Source of the DNA: Massilia agri
GTDB taxonomy: Bacteria; Pseudomonadota; Gammaproteobacteria; Burkholderiales; Burkholderiaceae_D
NCBI RefSeq assembly: GCF_024753255.1
Contig: NZ_JANUHA010000009.1
Coordinates: 170,306 to 234,305 of the forward strand
Reading direction: 5' to 3'
Length of the DNA stretch: 64,000 bases
The stretch's first letter is position 1, and the number at the start of each line of letters is the position of its first letter. A program made the position numbers and the translations under genes. The notes beneath the pieces were generated by a model that did no database searches, was not told where the DNA came from, and saw only the letters and a list, made by a program, of their open reading frames with translations. Shown piece after piece: positions 1 to 8,758 of the stretch.

Positions 1-38
1 TCCTTCTTGTTCTGCGCTTGTTCGCTGTTTTACCCGGC

Positions 39-1445
39 TCAGTTGAGCCTGAGCAGGCGGCGCGGCGTCATCAGGGCGCGGATGCCGCCGCCCTTCGGAC
101 GCTTGACGCGCCACTCGATGGTGCCCAGTACCGGGATGCCCAGCATGTCCTTGATGTCGCCCGTCGAGCGCACCGGGCGGTTCACCAGCTCCAGCAGCAG
201 GGCCAGGCCGACGCCGAGGATGGTGCCCAGCACGATCGACACCAGGGTATTGAGCAGCACGCGCGGACCCGAAGGCGCGGTCGGCGGCACGGCCGGGTTC
301 AGGATCGAGATGTCGGACTGCTCGGACTGGGACTCGATGCGGGTCTGGGAGAAGCGCTGGCTGGCGGCGTCGAAGGCGCGCTGGGCGCTGTCGAGGTCTT
401 TCAGCAGCACGCCGAGTTCGTCGCGGGTGCGGTTCAGCTCGAGCACGCGGGTCTTCTGGGCGGCCAGCTCGGCGCGCAGCTCGGCTTCGCGCTGGCGGTA
501 GACCTGGGCGTTTGCGCCCACGCTCTTCGACACGCTGCCCAGGGCGGCGTTCAGCTCGGCGCGCATCTTGCCCACTTCCGCCTGGGCCGACTGGTAGGCC
601 GGGTGGTTGCGGCCATAGCGCGAGGCGGCTTCGGCCAGCTTGGCTTCGCCGCTGGCCAGGCTCACGCGCAGGCTCTGCACCAGGGCATTGTTGGCGACGT
701 CGGGCGAGCCCACGCCGGTGGCCATGCGTTCGCGCGAGCTCGCTTCCATGGCCTGGGTCTGGGCCGCGACCAGCTGGGCCGACAGGTCGTTCAGGCGCGA
801 CAGCTCGACGTCGACGCGGTTGTTGTCGAGGCTGACGATGCCCTTCTCCTGCTGGTACTTGGACAGGCGGGCCTGGGCCGCTTCGAGGTTGTCGCGCAGC
901 TGCTTGGTCTGTTCGTTGAAGTAGGCCGATGCCTTCTTGGCCGGCTCGGTCTTGAGCTGGACGGCGATCTTCTGGTATTCGTCGGCGAAGGCGTTGGCCA
1001 CGGCGGCGGCAAAGGCCGGATCGGCACCGCTGAAGCTGATGCCCACCACGCTCGACTCGCGCGAAGGCATGATGTCGAGTTTCTTGAGCAGCAGGTCGGC
1101 CAGCCAGTCGCGCACCGTGCCCTTGCCCTCGCTCGCTTCGCGCCACTGGGCCTGCACGGCCGGGCTCGAGGCGAGACGCAGCGAGTCGACCACGCGCAGG
1201 GCCACGGTCTTGCTGGTGATGATGTCCATCTGGGTGGCCATATAGCCCGGCATCAGGTTGCCCGGCATGGTCAGGCCGCTGACCGGGTCCACGCCCTTGT
1301 AGTTCAGCAGCACGGACGCGGTGGCCTTGTAGGTCTTCTGCTGCATCAGGCTCCAGCCCAGTGCGAGCAGGACCGTCACCAGCAAGGTCCCGAGGATGAT
1401 CTTCTTCCTCGCGAGAAGGATGAGCAGGAATTGATGGACGTTCAT
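39..1445 (-). CDS. epsF: EpsF-type polysaccharide chain-length determinant (Wzz/GNVR family)
   Basis: 468-residue inner-membrane co-polymerase expected to set exopolysaccharide chain length and to work with the outer-membrane EpsE channel. An N-terminal membrane segment (about residues 13-32, following KK) is followed by a Wzz domain, a long periplasmic coiled-coil stretch (about 170-370) and a second membrane segment near 395-420 before a short basic cytoplasmic tail. The periplasmic part ends in a Pro-rich segment before the second membrane helix, as in Wzz proteins. It is the last complete gene of the leftward eps run; the 38 bases beyond its stop hold no gene, and an epsG-type tyrosine kinase would be expected past the window edge. 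A REP-like element separates it from epsE. EpsF is favoured over generic Wzz by the epsD-epsE context. Confidence 0.9.
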   Translation of the reverse strand: MNVHQFLLILLARKKIILGTLLVTVLLALGWSLMQQKTYKATASVLLNYKGVDPVSGLTMPGNLMPGYMATQMDIITSKTVALRVVDSLRLASSPAVQAQWREASEGKGTVRDWLADLLLKKLDIMPSRESSVVGISFSGADPAFAAAVANAFADEYQKIAVQLKTEPAKKASAYFNEQTKQLRDNLEAAQARLSKYQQEKGIVSLDNNRVDVELSRLNDLSAQLVAAQTQAMEASSRERMATGVGSPDVANNALVQSLRVSLASGEAKLAEAASRYGRNHPAYQSAQAEVGKMRAELNAALGSVSKSVGANAQVYRQREAELRAELAAQKTRVLELNRTRDELGVLLKDLDSAQRAFDAASQRFSQTRIESQSEQSDISILNPAVPPTAPSGPRVLLNTLVSIVLGTILGVGLALLLELVNRPVRSTGDIKDMLGIPVLGTIEWRVKRPKGGGIRALMTPRRLLRLN

Positions 1446-1506
1446 GGCCTTACCTTTGCATCATTGCTTTGACAAGCGGGGTGGACAAAAACACTGCTGT
1501 TACTAC

Positions 1507-1601
1507 GTAGGGTGGTCGGCTCGGCCGACCGCGCGTTCGACTCGTGCCCGCATGGACGCACCAGCATTTTGAACGCGTGGGCGGAGGACCGCCCACCCTA
1601 C
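1507..1601. repeat. Double-hairpin REP-like element, copy 1
   Basis: A 95-bp imperfect inverted repeat with outer ends GTAGGGTGG and CCACCCTAC. Each half carries its own small hairpin (GGTCGGC-tcg-GCCGACC on the left, GGGCGG-agga-CCGCCC on the right), followed inward by a GCGTTCGA/GAACGC motif. It lies between epsE and epsF and its right end touches the epsE stop codon. Three further copies occur in the window. Confidence 0.85.
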
Positions 1602-2390
1602 TTAAAACCAGGATTCGCGGACAACGATTACATCGTCAACCTGGACCAGATCATTTGCTTTGACATCAATCGTCACCGGGTTGCCGCTGGCATCCTTCCG
1701 GGTGATCTTCATGCCGTTGTTGCTGCCGCGCTGGTTCAGGCCACCGCCGGCCGCCACCGCCTGCTGCACGGTCATGCCGCGCTCCAGGCGGAAGGGACCC
1801 GGACGGGTGACTTCGCCGCTGACGTAGGCGCGCGGGGCGCGTTCGACATAGATGATGTCGCCGCCGGCCACCTCATAATCCTTGTTGAGTTCGCCCTTGC
1901 GCACCATCTCGACCACGTCGATGGTTTCGCGGGTGGTGTTGCCGTTGCGGGTGCGCACCAGGTTGATCATGTCGCCCCCGTCGCCGTGGATGCCGCCGGC
2001 CATGGCCAGCAGGTCGAGCACCTTGCGGCGCCCTTCCACCGCGTAGCGGCCCGGACGGTTGACATAGCCCAGCACCGAGACCTGCTGGCTGGCCAGCGTG
2101 GTCACCAGCATGTTGACCTGGGCTTTCTTGAGGTAGCCGCCCTTCTCCAGCATGTCGCCGATCTTCTTTTCGGCGGCCGCCACCGACAGGCCGCCCACGG
2201 CGACCTGGCCCAGCAGCGGGAAGGTGATGTTGCCGCTCTCGCTGACGCGGGTCTCGAGCGAGAGATCGGGGCTGCCGTACACGGACAGTTTCACCACGTC
2301 GCCCGGTCCCAGCAGCACTTCGGCGGCGCCGGCGATCCCGACCGTCAGCACGAGCGCGGCGGCCATCATCCACTTCACGAATCGTTTCAT
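1602..2390 (-). CDS. epsE: EpsE polysaccharide export outer-membrane protein (Wza family)
   Basis: 262 residues with a cleavable signal peptide (about 1-22, ending GAA). The Poly_export/SLBB architecture is seen as LGPGDVVKLSVYG near residue 27 and LLGQVAVGGLSV, followed by two SLBB-like blocks (QVSVLGYVNRPGRY near 104 and AYVSGEVTRPGPFRL near 185). It should form the outer-membrane or periplasmic part of the exopolysaccharide export channel with EpsF. It lacks a lipobox Cys, unlike Wza, which fits the shorter exosortase-associated EpsE group. It is transcribed after epsD with a 57-bp gap and before epsF. Confidence 0.92.
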   Translation of the reverse strand: MKRFVKWMMAAALVLTVGIAGAAEVLLGPGDVVKLSVYGSPDLSLETRVSESGNITFPLLGQVAVGGLSVAAAEKKIGDMLEKGGYLKKAQVNMLVTTLASQQVSVLGYVNRPGRYAVEGRRKVLDLLAMAGGIHGDGGDMINLVRTRNGNTTRETIDVVEMVRKGELNKDYEVAGGDIIYVERAPRAYVSGEVTRPGPFRLERGMTVQQAVAAGGGLNQRGSNNGMKITRKDASGNPVTIDVKANDLVQVDDVIVVRESWF

Positions 2391-2447
2391 GATTGTTCCT
2401 TCCCTTCGGTTCCGTTATTGGTTTCTACTTCTTCGCTTGCCTGCCGC

Positions 2448-3497
2448 TTACTTCAGGCCCATCACGCCGCGGTCGAGCGCAGCCTTGTCGGCCGTGGCCG
2501 CATCCGGGACGGCGGTGGGCGCCGCTCCAGTTGCGCCGGTATCGCCCGCAGGCGCCACCGAAGCCTGGCCCGGTCCGCCCGCACCCGCCACTTGCGTCGC
2601 GCTGGCCGGGGCGGTGGCGCTCGGCGCATAGTCCTTGTTCAGGTAAGCGATCTTGGCGGTGCCGCGCAGGCGCTGGATCTCGGCGGCGGCCAGTTCCTTG
2701 TTCTTCTTGTTCATCAGGTACTGGCTGATCTGCGGTCCGGCGATGGCCAGGGTGACGGGGGCGTCGCGCACTTCGGCGATCGAGATCAGCATGGCGCGCT
2801 CGCCTTCCTTGACGACGAAGAGCTGGCCCTTGGGCATGCCCAGCAGCTTGGCGGACAGCTGCGGATTCAGGTCGGCGGTGCTGCGGGTGACCTGGGCGCG
2901 GCCGTACTTGATGTTGCGCGCGTCGAGGAAGACGGCGACCTCTTCCAGCGACTTGGCACTGTCGGCGGCGGCGCGCACTTCCGGGGTCAGGTCGTTGGCC
3001 GAGAGGATCAGTTCGTTCATCGCGAACTGCTTGCGGTTGGCGAAGAACTGGGGATTCTTGTTGAAGTAGTCTTCCACCTCGGCGGCCGAGGGACGCTGCG
3101 GCTCGCCGATGCGTTTCTGCATATAGGCCTGGGCGATGATCAGGGAGCGGGCGCGCTCGATCGCCTGCATCACCTTCGGGTCGCGGTCGAGCTTTTCCTT
3201 GGCCGCTTCGGACTCCAGCAGCTCACGGTCGATCAGCGCCTGCAGGATCTGCTTGCCGGCCTCGCCCTGGCGGGCGGCCGGCACGCCGGCGCGCTGCATT
3301 TCCTCGTTCAGCTGCAAGACCGTGATTTCCTCGCCGTTCACGCTGGCCAGCGCCTGGCCAGGTTTCGATTCAGCGGGTTTGTCCTTGTCGCCGCAGCCCG
3401 CGAGGCCGGCCGCGGCCAGCACCAGCGCCGCCGTGCCCAGCAGGCGCTTGGGGGTGGAGAGGGAGGTGTGCTTGGCTGCAAAATGGAAGGTTTTCAA
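2448..3497 (-). CDS. epsD: EpsD family peptidyl-prolyl cis-trans isomerase lipoprotein
   Basis: 349 residues. The start is TTG, supported by GAGGA seven bases upstream; no ATG fits better. A signal peptide ends in the lipobox LAGC near residue 35, so the protein should be a periplasmic lipoprotein. The body resembles SurA/PrsA-type chaperones: an N-terminal helical region with VNGEEITVLQLNEEM, a central parvulin-like segment without the full set of catalytic residues, and a low-complexity Ala/Pro/Thr tail (about 290-335). EpsD proteins accompany EpsE/EpsF in exosortase-linked exopolysaccharide loci and probably assist assembly of the export machinery. The role is inferred from family and position. 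Confidence 0.87.
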   Translation of the reverse strand: MKTFHFAAKHTSLSTPKRLLGTAALVLAAAGLAGCGDKDKPAESKPGQALASVNGEEITVLQLNEEMQRAGVPAARQGEAGKQILQALIDRELLESEAAKEKLDRDPKVMQAIERARSLIIAQAYMQKRIGEPQRPSAAEVEDYFNKNPQFFANRKQFAMNELILSANDLTPEVRAAADSAKSLEEVAVFLDARNIKYGRAQVTRSTADLNPQLSAKLLGMPKGQLFVVKEGERAMLISIAEVRDAPVTLAIAGPQISQYLMNKKNKELAAAEIQRLRGTAKIAYLNKDYAPSATAPASATQVAGAGGPGQASVAPAGDTGATGAAPTAVPDAATADKAALDRGVMGLK

Positions 3498-3646
3498 GAT
3501 AGTGTCCTCGACGTTGTCCTCGGGCCTGCGCCCTGCTTGTTATTCGTACCGCTCTTTCGTGCAATGTCTCCGGAAAGGGCGCTCAACCATTCTGGGTTCC
3601 GCACGATTCGTTCTCTGTTCGTCAACTAACGCTCTGCTGTTCTACG

Positions 3647-3675
3647 GCGCTGCTGCCTGCCGCAGGCAGCAGCGC
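3647..3675. terminator. Perfect 14-bp hairpin between fcl and epsD
   Basis: Arms at 3647-3660 and 3662-3675 (GCGCTGCTGCCTGC and its complement) are perfectly complementary around a single base. The hairpin starts four bases past the fcl stop. No T-run follows on the minus strand, so it may be a weak or Rho-assisted terminator, or an mRNA 3'-end stabiliser splitting fcl from epsDEF. Confidence 0.5.
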
Positions 3676-3678
3676 ACG

Positions 3679-4698
3679 TCACGCCGCCACCGCGGCCGGC
3701 TCCCGTTCGGCTTCCCTGCTTTGCACGGCGTGCTGTTCCAGGAAGGCTTCGTAGGCGCGACGCAGGCCGTCGGCCAGCGGCGTGCTGGCGCGCCAGCCGA
3801 GGGCGGCCAGCTTGGACACGTCCAGCAGCTTCCTCGGCGTGCCGTCCGGCTTGCTTGCATCGAAGACGATGCGCCCGCGGTAGCCGACGGTCTCTCCCAC
3901 CAGGCTGGCCAGTTCGGCGATGGTGACGTCCTCGCCGGTGCCGACATTGATATGCGAATGCATCGGGTCGGTGTTCGCGGCGTACACCTCCACCGGCAGG
4001 TTCATCACGTAGACGCTGGCCGCGGCCATGTCGTCGACATAGAGGAATTCGCGCATGGGCTTGCCGCTGCCCCAGATCACCACTTCCGGCGCCCCGCCCG
4101 CTTTCGCCTCATGGAAGCGGCGCAGCAGGGCCGGGATCACGTGGCTGTTCTCGGGGTGGTAGTTGTCGCCGGGACCGTAGAGGTTGGTCGGCATGACGCT
4201 GCGGTAGTCGGTGCCGTACTGGCGGTTGTAGCTCTCGCACAGCTTGATGCCGGCGATCTTGGCCATGGCATAGGGTTCATTGGTCGGCTCGAGGATGCCG
4301 TTCATCAGGTATTCCTCGCGGATCGGCTGGGCCGCCAGGCGCGGGTAGATGCAGGAGGAACCGAGGAAGAGCAGCTTCTGCACGCCGGCGCGCCAGGCTT
4401 CATGGACGACATTGGCCTGCACCATCATGTTGTCGTAGATAAACTCCGCCGGATAAGTGTTGTTGGCGTGGATGCCGCCCACCTTGGCCGCGGCGAGATA
4501 CACCTGGTCGATGCGCTCGGTGCGGAAGAATTCGCGCACCTGGGACTGGTCGGTGAGTTCCAGTTCCTGGTGGGTCCGGGTGACGATATTGGTGTGACCC
4601 TGGGCGCGCAGCACGCGCACGATGGCGGAACCGACCAGGCCGCGGTGGCCGGCGACGTAGATGCGCGGCTCGTTCTGCTTCTGCTGAATGTTCAACAC
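3679..4698 (-). CDS. fcl: GDP-L-fucose synthase
   Basis: 339 residues. The GTG start at 4698 is chosen because GGAG lies five bases upstream and it begins three bases after the gmd stop. This NAD(P)-dependent SDR epimerase/reductase converts GDP-4-keto-6-deoxy-D-mannose to GDP-L-fucose in the cytoplasm. Motifs are the Rossmann loop [15 protein letters not shown] at the N-terminus, [20 protein letters not shown] (catalytic Ser), [15 protein letters not shown] (YxxxK catalytic pair) and [16 protein letters not shown]. The product of the adjacent gmd is its substrate, so fucose is a predicted constituent of the exopolysaccharide. Confidence 0.95.
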   Translation of the reverse strand: MLNIQQKQNEPRIYVAGHRGLVGSAIVRVLRAQGHTNIVTRTHQELELTDQSQVREFFRTERIDQVYLAAAKVGGIHANNTYPAEFIYDNMMVQANVVHEAWRAGVQKLLFLGSSCIYPRLAAQPIREEYLMNGILEPTNEPYAMAKIAGIKLCESYNRQYGTDYRSVMPTNLYGPGDNYHPENSHVIPALLRRFHEAKAGGAPEVVIWGSGKPMREFLYVDDMAAASVYVMNLPVEVYAANTDPMHSHINVGTGEDVTIAELASLVGETVGYRGRIVFDASKPDGTPRKLLDVSKLAALGWRASTPLADGLRRAYEAFLEQHAVQSREAEREPAAVAA

Positions 4699-4700
4699 GA

Positions 4701-5816
4701 TTACTCCAGTGAAAGTGCAACGTTGTAGCCATGCGATGCCAGCAGCTTGTGGCGGCGCGCCGTGTCGAGGTCGTGCGCCACCATCTCCTGCACCATCGCT
4801 TCGAAAGAGGTTGTGGGCTCCCAGCCGAGGCGCTCGCGCGCACGGCTCGGGTCGCCCAGCAGCGTCTCGACCTCGGTCGGACGGAAATACTGCGGATCGA
4901 CGGCAACGATGGGCTGGCCGACGACCACGCCCGGCGCCCTGTCGCCATGGATGCTCGCGACCAGGCCGCGCTCGTCGACGCCCTGCCCTTGCCAGGTGAT
5001 CTCGATGCCGAGCTCGTTCGCCGCGATCTCCACGAAACGCCGCACCGAATACTGGCGGCCGGTGGCGATGACGAAGTCCTCGGGCTTGTCCTGCTGCAGC
5101 ATCAGCCACTGCATGTGCACGTAGTCGCGCGCATGCCCCCAGTCGCGCAGCGCGTCCAGGTTGCCAAGAAACAGCTGGTGCTCCAGGCCCTGCGAGATAT
5201 TCGCCAGCGCGCGGGTGATCTTGCGGGTGACGAAGGTCTCGCCGCGGCGCGGGGATTCGTGGTTGAACAGGATGCCGTTGCAGGCATACATGCCATAGGC
5301 CTCGCGGTAGTTCACCGTGATCCAGTAGGCGTAGAGCTTGGCCACCGCATAGGGACTGCGCGGATAGAAAGGCGTGCTCTCGCGCTGCGGGGTTTCCTGC
5401 ACCAGGCCGTAGAGCTCGGAGGTCGAGGCCTGGTAGAAGCGGGTCTTCTTTTCGAGGCCGAGGAAGCGGATCGCCTCCAGCAGGCGCAGGGTGCCGATCG
5501 CATCGACGTCGGCCGTGTATTCGGGAGATTCGAAGGACACCGCCACATGGCTCATGGCGCCCAGGTTGTAGACCTCGTCCGGCTGGACCTGCTGCAGGAT
5601 GCGGGTCAGGTTCGAGGTATCGGTGAGGTCGCCGTAATGCAGGATGAAGCGCGGATTGTCGGCGTGCGGGTCCTGGTAGATGTGATCGATGCGGCCGGTG
5701 TTGAACAGCGAGGCGCGGCGCTTGATGCCGTGTACCTCGTAGCCTTTGTCGAGCAGCAGCTCCGCCAGGTAGGAGCCGTCCTGGCCCGTGACACCGGTGA
5801 TCAACGCTTTTTTCAT
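4701..5816 (-). CDS. gmd: GDP-mannose 4,6-dehydratase
   Basis: 371 residues, full length for the family. It converts GDP-D-mannose to GDP-4-keto-6-deoxy-D-mannose. Visible are the N-terminal NADP loop [19 protein letters not shown], the [14 protein letters not shown] motif typical of Gmd, [10 protein letters not shown] (catalytic Thr/Ser-Glu), [11 protein letters not shown] (YxxxK) and [16 protein letters not shown]. Translation is probably coupled to fcl. The 277-bp upstream interval carries a double TGTCGACA site and no gene, so a separate promoter for gmd-fcl is plausible. Confidence 0.96.
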   Translation of the reverse strand: MKKALITGVTGQDGSYLAELLLDKGYEVHGIKRRASLFNTGRIDHIYQDPHADNPRFILHYGDLTDTSNLTRILQQVQPDEVYNLGAMSHVAVSFESPEYTADVDAIGTLRLLEAIRFLGLEKKTRFYQASTSELYGLVQETPQRESTPFYPRSPYAVAKLYAYWITVNYREAYGMYACNGILFNHESPRRGETFVTRKITRALANISQGLEHQLFLGNLDALRDWGHARDYVHMQWLMLQQDKPEDFVIATGRQYSVRRFVEIAANELGIEITWQGQGVDERGLVASIHGDRAPGVVVGQPIVAVDPQYFRPTEVETLLGDPSRARERLGWEPTTSFEAMVQEMVAHDLDTARRHKLLASHGYNVALSLE

Positions 5817-5991
5817 GTTCTTGTTCCCGTGCAGAACCAGACCAAGCCGGCCCCGGCAAGTTGCAAACTCATCAACGATTCTACGCAGCTGGCATGGTCA
5901 TGCAAGCAAGTATGCAATCGTGCGTGTGGCGTTTAAGTCAAGCCTAAGCGATTTATTTCCAAAGCGAATTTAAAGTGTTTTCACCAGTAAA

Positions 5992-6010
5992 TGTCGACAG
6001 TTTGTCGACA
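5992..6010. promoter_or_regulatory. Candidate operator: two TGTCGACA palindromes
   Basis: Two identical 8-bp palindromes TGTCGACA (5992-5999 and 6003-6010) separated by three bases lie about 180 bp upstream of gmd in the 277-bp gap behind the sugar-transferase gene. A symmetrical pair in an otherwise AT-richer gap suggests a binding site for a dimeric regulator or regulators. The regulator is unknown, and no convincing sigma-54 or sigma-70 hexamers were found next to it. Confidence 0.4.
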
Positions 6011-6093
6011 ATTGATGACTTTTCTCAAAACCCGACCATACCCGGATTCTGTATTCGATGTCGCCAGCGGTCGTCGGTTCAGTAGGGTATTGC

Positions 6094-7476
6094 TTAGTGC
6101 GCGTTCTCGCGCGTCAGTACAACCTTCACCGTCTTGATGATGATCCACAGGTCCAGCCACAGCGACCAGTTGCGCAGGTAGTCGAGGTCGTGCTGGATGC
6201 GCGCTTCCATCTTGTCGAGCGTCGCCGTCTCGCCCCGCAAGCCGTTGACCTGGGCCCAGCCGGTGATGCCCGGGCGCACCTTGTGGCGCAGCATGTAGCC
6301 CTTGATCAGCTTGCGGTACAGTTCGTTGTGCGCGACGGCGTGCGGGCGCGGGCCGACCAGGCTCATGCGTCCCTGCAGCACGTTGATGAACTGGGGCAGC
6401 TCGTCGAGCGAGGTACGGCGCAGGAAGCCGCCGATCTTCGTTACCCGCTGGTCGTTCTTCTGGGCCTGCACCACGCTCGCGCCATCCTCGGTCACCGTCA
6501 TCGAGCGGAATTTATAGACGTAGATCTCTTCGCCATACAGGCCGTAGCGGCGCTGGCGGAAGATGATGGGGCCGGGCGAACTGAGCTTGACGGCGATGGC
6601 GATCACCAGCATCAGCGGCGAGATCAGCAGCAGGATGATGCTGCCGATCAGGATGTCGCTGCCGCGCTTGATCACGCTGTTGAAGCCCATGAAGGGAGTT
6701 TCGCTGATGGCGATCACCGGCATGCCGCCCACGGTATCGAAGCGCGCCTGCATCAGATCGAAGACGTAGACGTCGGGGAGGAAATAGACCGAGGCCGTGG
6801 TGTCCTTCAGCTCGTCGATCAGCTTGCGGATGCGCGGCTGGGCCGAGATCGGCTGGCTGATGAAGATCATCTTGATATTGTGCTGGCGCACGTACTGGCA
6901 GACGTCGGCCATCCCGCCCAGCACCGGGTGCTTCATGTTCGCGGGCCGGCGCTCGTCGTTGCGGTCTTCGAAGAAGCCTTCCACCTCCATGAAGAGGTTG
7001 GGATGGCGCTCGCACACGCCGGCGAACTTGATGCCGACATCGTTGCAGCCGACCACCACGATCGAGCGCACCTCGCGCGAACGGTCGCGGCTGCCTGTCG
7101 CCTTGCGCACCGCCAGGTGGCTGGCCAGGATGGTGAGCGGGGTGGCGATGAACCAGGCCAGCAGCACCCGCTCGTCATAAAAGTATTTCAGGCCGCTGGC
7201 CGAACCCAGGAAATAGAGCACGGCCATGGTCAGGCACCAGCCGAACACCGTGTCGCGCGCATAGGCCAGCATGCGGCCGCTGCGCCAGGTGCGGTAGGGG
7301 TCGACGTGCTGGTAGATGGCCGAGGAGATGAAGAATGCCAGGATCATCAGCACCAGCGAGTAGCCCGAGAAGGGCTCGCCGTAGTACAGCGTGGCCAGGT
7401 ACAGGGTCCCCATGATGATCAGGGGGTCGAGCACGCGCTGGAAGAAGGAGATGATCGGGATATCGTTGACCGTCAT
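6094..7476 (-). CDS. Undecaprenyl-phosphate glucose phosphotransferase (WcaJ-like)
   Basis: 460-residue polyisoprenyl-phosphate hexose-1-phosphate transferase that would start repeat-unit synthesis by loading the first sugar on undecaprenyl phosphate. It has four N-terminal membrane segments (about residues 15-150), a CoA-binding-like Rossmann domain (SIVVVGCNDVGIKFAG near 143), a membrane-associated helix near 275-300 (KRGSDILIGSIILLL), and the catalytic sugar-transferase core with FRQRRYGLYGEEIYVYKFRSM, RRTSLDELPQFINVLQG and SLVGPRPH, then GITGWAQVNGLRGET. This is the classical WcaJ/WbaP C-terminal signature. It lies between epsL and gmd in the eps locus. Glucose as substrate is the family default, not shown by the sequence. 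Confidence 0.92.
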   Translation of the reverse strand: MTVNDIPIISFFQRVLDPLIIMGTLYLATLYYGEPFSGYSLVLMILAFFISSAIYQHVDPYRTWRSGRMLAYARDTVFGWCLTMAVLYFLGSASGLKYFYDERVLLAWFIATPLTILASHLAVRKATGSRDRSREVRSIVVVGCNDVGIKFAGVCERHPNLFMEVEGFFEDRNDERRPANMKHPVLGGMADVCQYVRQHNIKMIFISQPISAQPRIRKLIDELKDTTASVYFLPDVYVFDLMQARFDTVGGMPVIAISETPFMGFNSVIKRGSDILIGSIILLLISPLMLVIAIAVKLSSPGPIIFRQRRYGLYGEEIYVYKFRSMTVTEDGASVVQAQKNDQRVTKIGGFLRRTSLDELPQFINVLQGRMSLVGPRPHAVAHNELYRKLIKGYMLRHKVRPGITGWAQVNGLRGETATLDKMEARIQHDLDYLRNWSLWLDLWIIIKTVKVVLTRENAH

Positions 7477-7502
7477 GTGGACCTTCGTGATTGCTGCGGT
7501 GC

Positions 7503-8735
7503 TCAGAACAGCACGTTCGCGTTCACCATGACGGTGTTGGCGTCGAATTTACCCAGGCCCAGGTTCTGCGATCCGCTCCGGGACTGGTGCTGCCAGCCGG
7601 CCGAGACCGCGATCTTGCGCTTGGCCTGCCAGGTGGCGCGCAGGCTGGCGGTGCGCAGGGAGTCGCTCAGCTCTCCCCTGCCGCTGAAGGCTTCGCGCGG
7701 GTTGTAGGCGCGCTGCTCGTAGGCGGCATTGCCCTCGACCTTGACCTTGCCGGTGGCCTGCCAGGTGGCGCCTACGCTGGCGCCGCGGTTCAGCGTATAG
7801 CTGACGATGGTGCTCTCGATCGGGGCGAATTCGCGCCAGAGCGAGGCGTTGTAGCTGATCTTGCCTTTCGGCGTGTAGGTGGCGTTCAGGCGGCCGTTGA
7901 AGCCGCTGGTCTTGCCTTCCCCGAAGGACAGCTGTTCGCGCCGCACATAGCCGGCCAGGGCCTGCAGGGTCGTCGAGCCGCTCGCATACCAGTTGACGCG
8001 GACCTTGAGCTCGTCCTGGGTGAAGTCGTCGACCAGCACGCCGGTGGCGGCGGGACGGCGGAAGGGATAGACACCCTTGACCCGGCGCGCCACCAGGCCG
8101 ACGGAGCTGCCGGAGCGAGGCGTGTAGAGCAGCTCGGCCTCGCTCGCCCGCTCGGTACGGTTGTTCCAGCGCTGGCGCAGCAGTTCGTACTCGTAGCGGT
8201 CGCGCGTGAAGCCGGTGCGGATCTTCCAGCTCGGATGCATCTTGTAGCCGGCGTCGATCCACTGGCGGCGCTGCTCGCGCACATTGCGCTCGTCGCTGAA
8301 GAAGTCGGTGTAGGGGGCCAGGGTACGGTTGTAGAGCGCCCCCACCTGCCCTTCGAACTTGTTGCCGACTTCCCAGAACCAGGTGCCCTGCAGGTCACGG
8401 CCGTCGTAGTCGAGCTGCTGGAAGTGGTCGAAGTTCACCTTGGAGGCCTTGGCGACCACGGCCACGCGCTGGCGGCTGATGCGCTTGTTGTAGACGACAC
8501 CGGCCTCAGCCTGGCGCCAGCGGTCGCTCTTCTTGCCGCCGAAGGCGGGCCGGTTGTCCGGCACGCGCAGCAGGTTGTCGTCGTAGCCCCAGCCGATGCC
8601 GCCGTAGAGGCGCAGGCCTTCTTCGGGTTCGGCGGCGCTGGCCGCGCCGGGCAGGAGGAACAATGCGCCGACCAGTGCCGGCAGCAGGGCCAGCGGGACG
8701 CGGGTATGTGGGCGTGAATGCATCATGTTTTTCAT
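7503..8735 (-). CDS. epsL: EpsL-type outer-membrane beta-barrel of the exopolysaccharide locus
   Basis: About 410 residues. ATG 8735 is used; ATG 8726 is an alternative with GAAG nine bases upstream. A signal peptide ends ASAAEPEEG. The mature part starts LYGGIGWGYDDNLLRV and alternates hydrophobic and polar residues throughout, with many Tyr/Trp/Arg and a C-terminal aromatic Phe (NANVLF), as in outer-membrane barrels. Exosortase-B loci encode such a barrel (EpsL), proposed to take part in polysaccharide export. The gene starts 23 bases after the CAAX-protease stop and is followed 26 bases later by the sugar-transferase gene, consistent with one transcript. Confidence 0.82.
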   Translation of the reverse strand: MKNMMHSRPHTRVPLALLPALVGALFLLPGAASAAEPEEGLRLYGGIGWGYDDNLLRVPDNRPAFGGKKSDRWRQAEAGVVYNKRISRQRVAVVAKASKVNFDHFQQLDYDGRDLQGTWFWEVGNKFEGQVGALYNRTLAPYTDFFSDERNVREQRRQWIDAGYKMHPSWKIRTGFTRDRYEYELLRQRWNNRTERASEAELLYTPRSGSSVGLVARRVKGVYPFRRPAATGVLVDDFTQDELKVRVNWYASGSTTLQALAGYVRREQLSFGEGKTSGFNGRLNATYTPKGKISYNASLWREFAPIESTIVSYTLNRGASVGATWQATGKVKVEGNAAYEQRAYNPREAFSGRGELSDSLRTASLRATWQAKRKIAVSAGWQHQSRSGSQNLGLGKFDANTVMVNANVLF

Positions 8736-8758
8736 CTTCTTCGATGTCGCTGAGGGGA

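Noticed and set aside
4699..5859. Single fused gmd-fcl protein suggested by a continuous minus-strand frame over both genes
   Set aside because: The gmd protein lies in a different frame from fcl. The part of the fcl frame upstream of GTG 4698 is a shadow of gmd.
5817..5991. Sigma-54 promoter upstream of gmd
   Set aside because: Exopolysaccharide loci of this type can be RpoN-dependent, but no GG-N10-GC with the right context was found; the closest match has nine bases between GG and GC.
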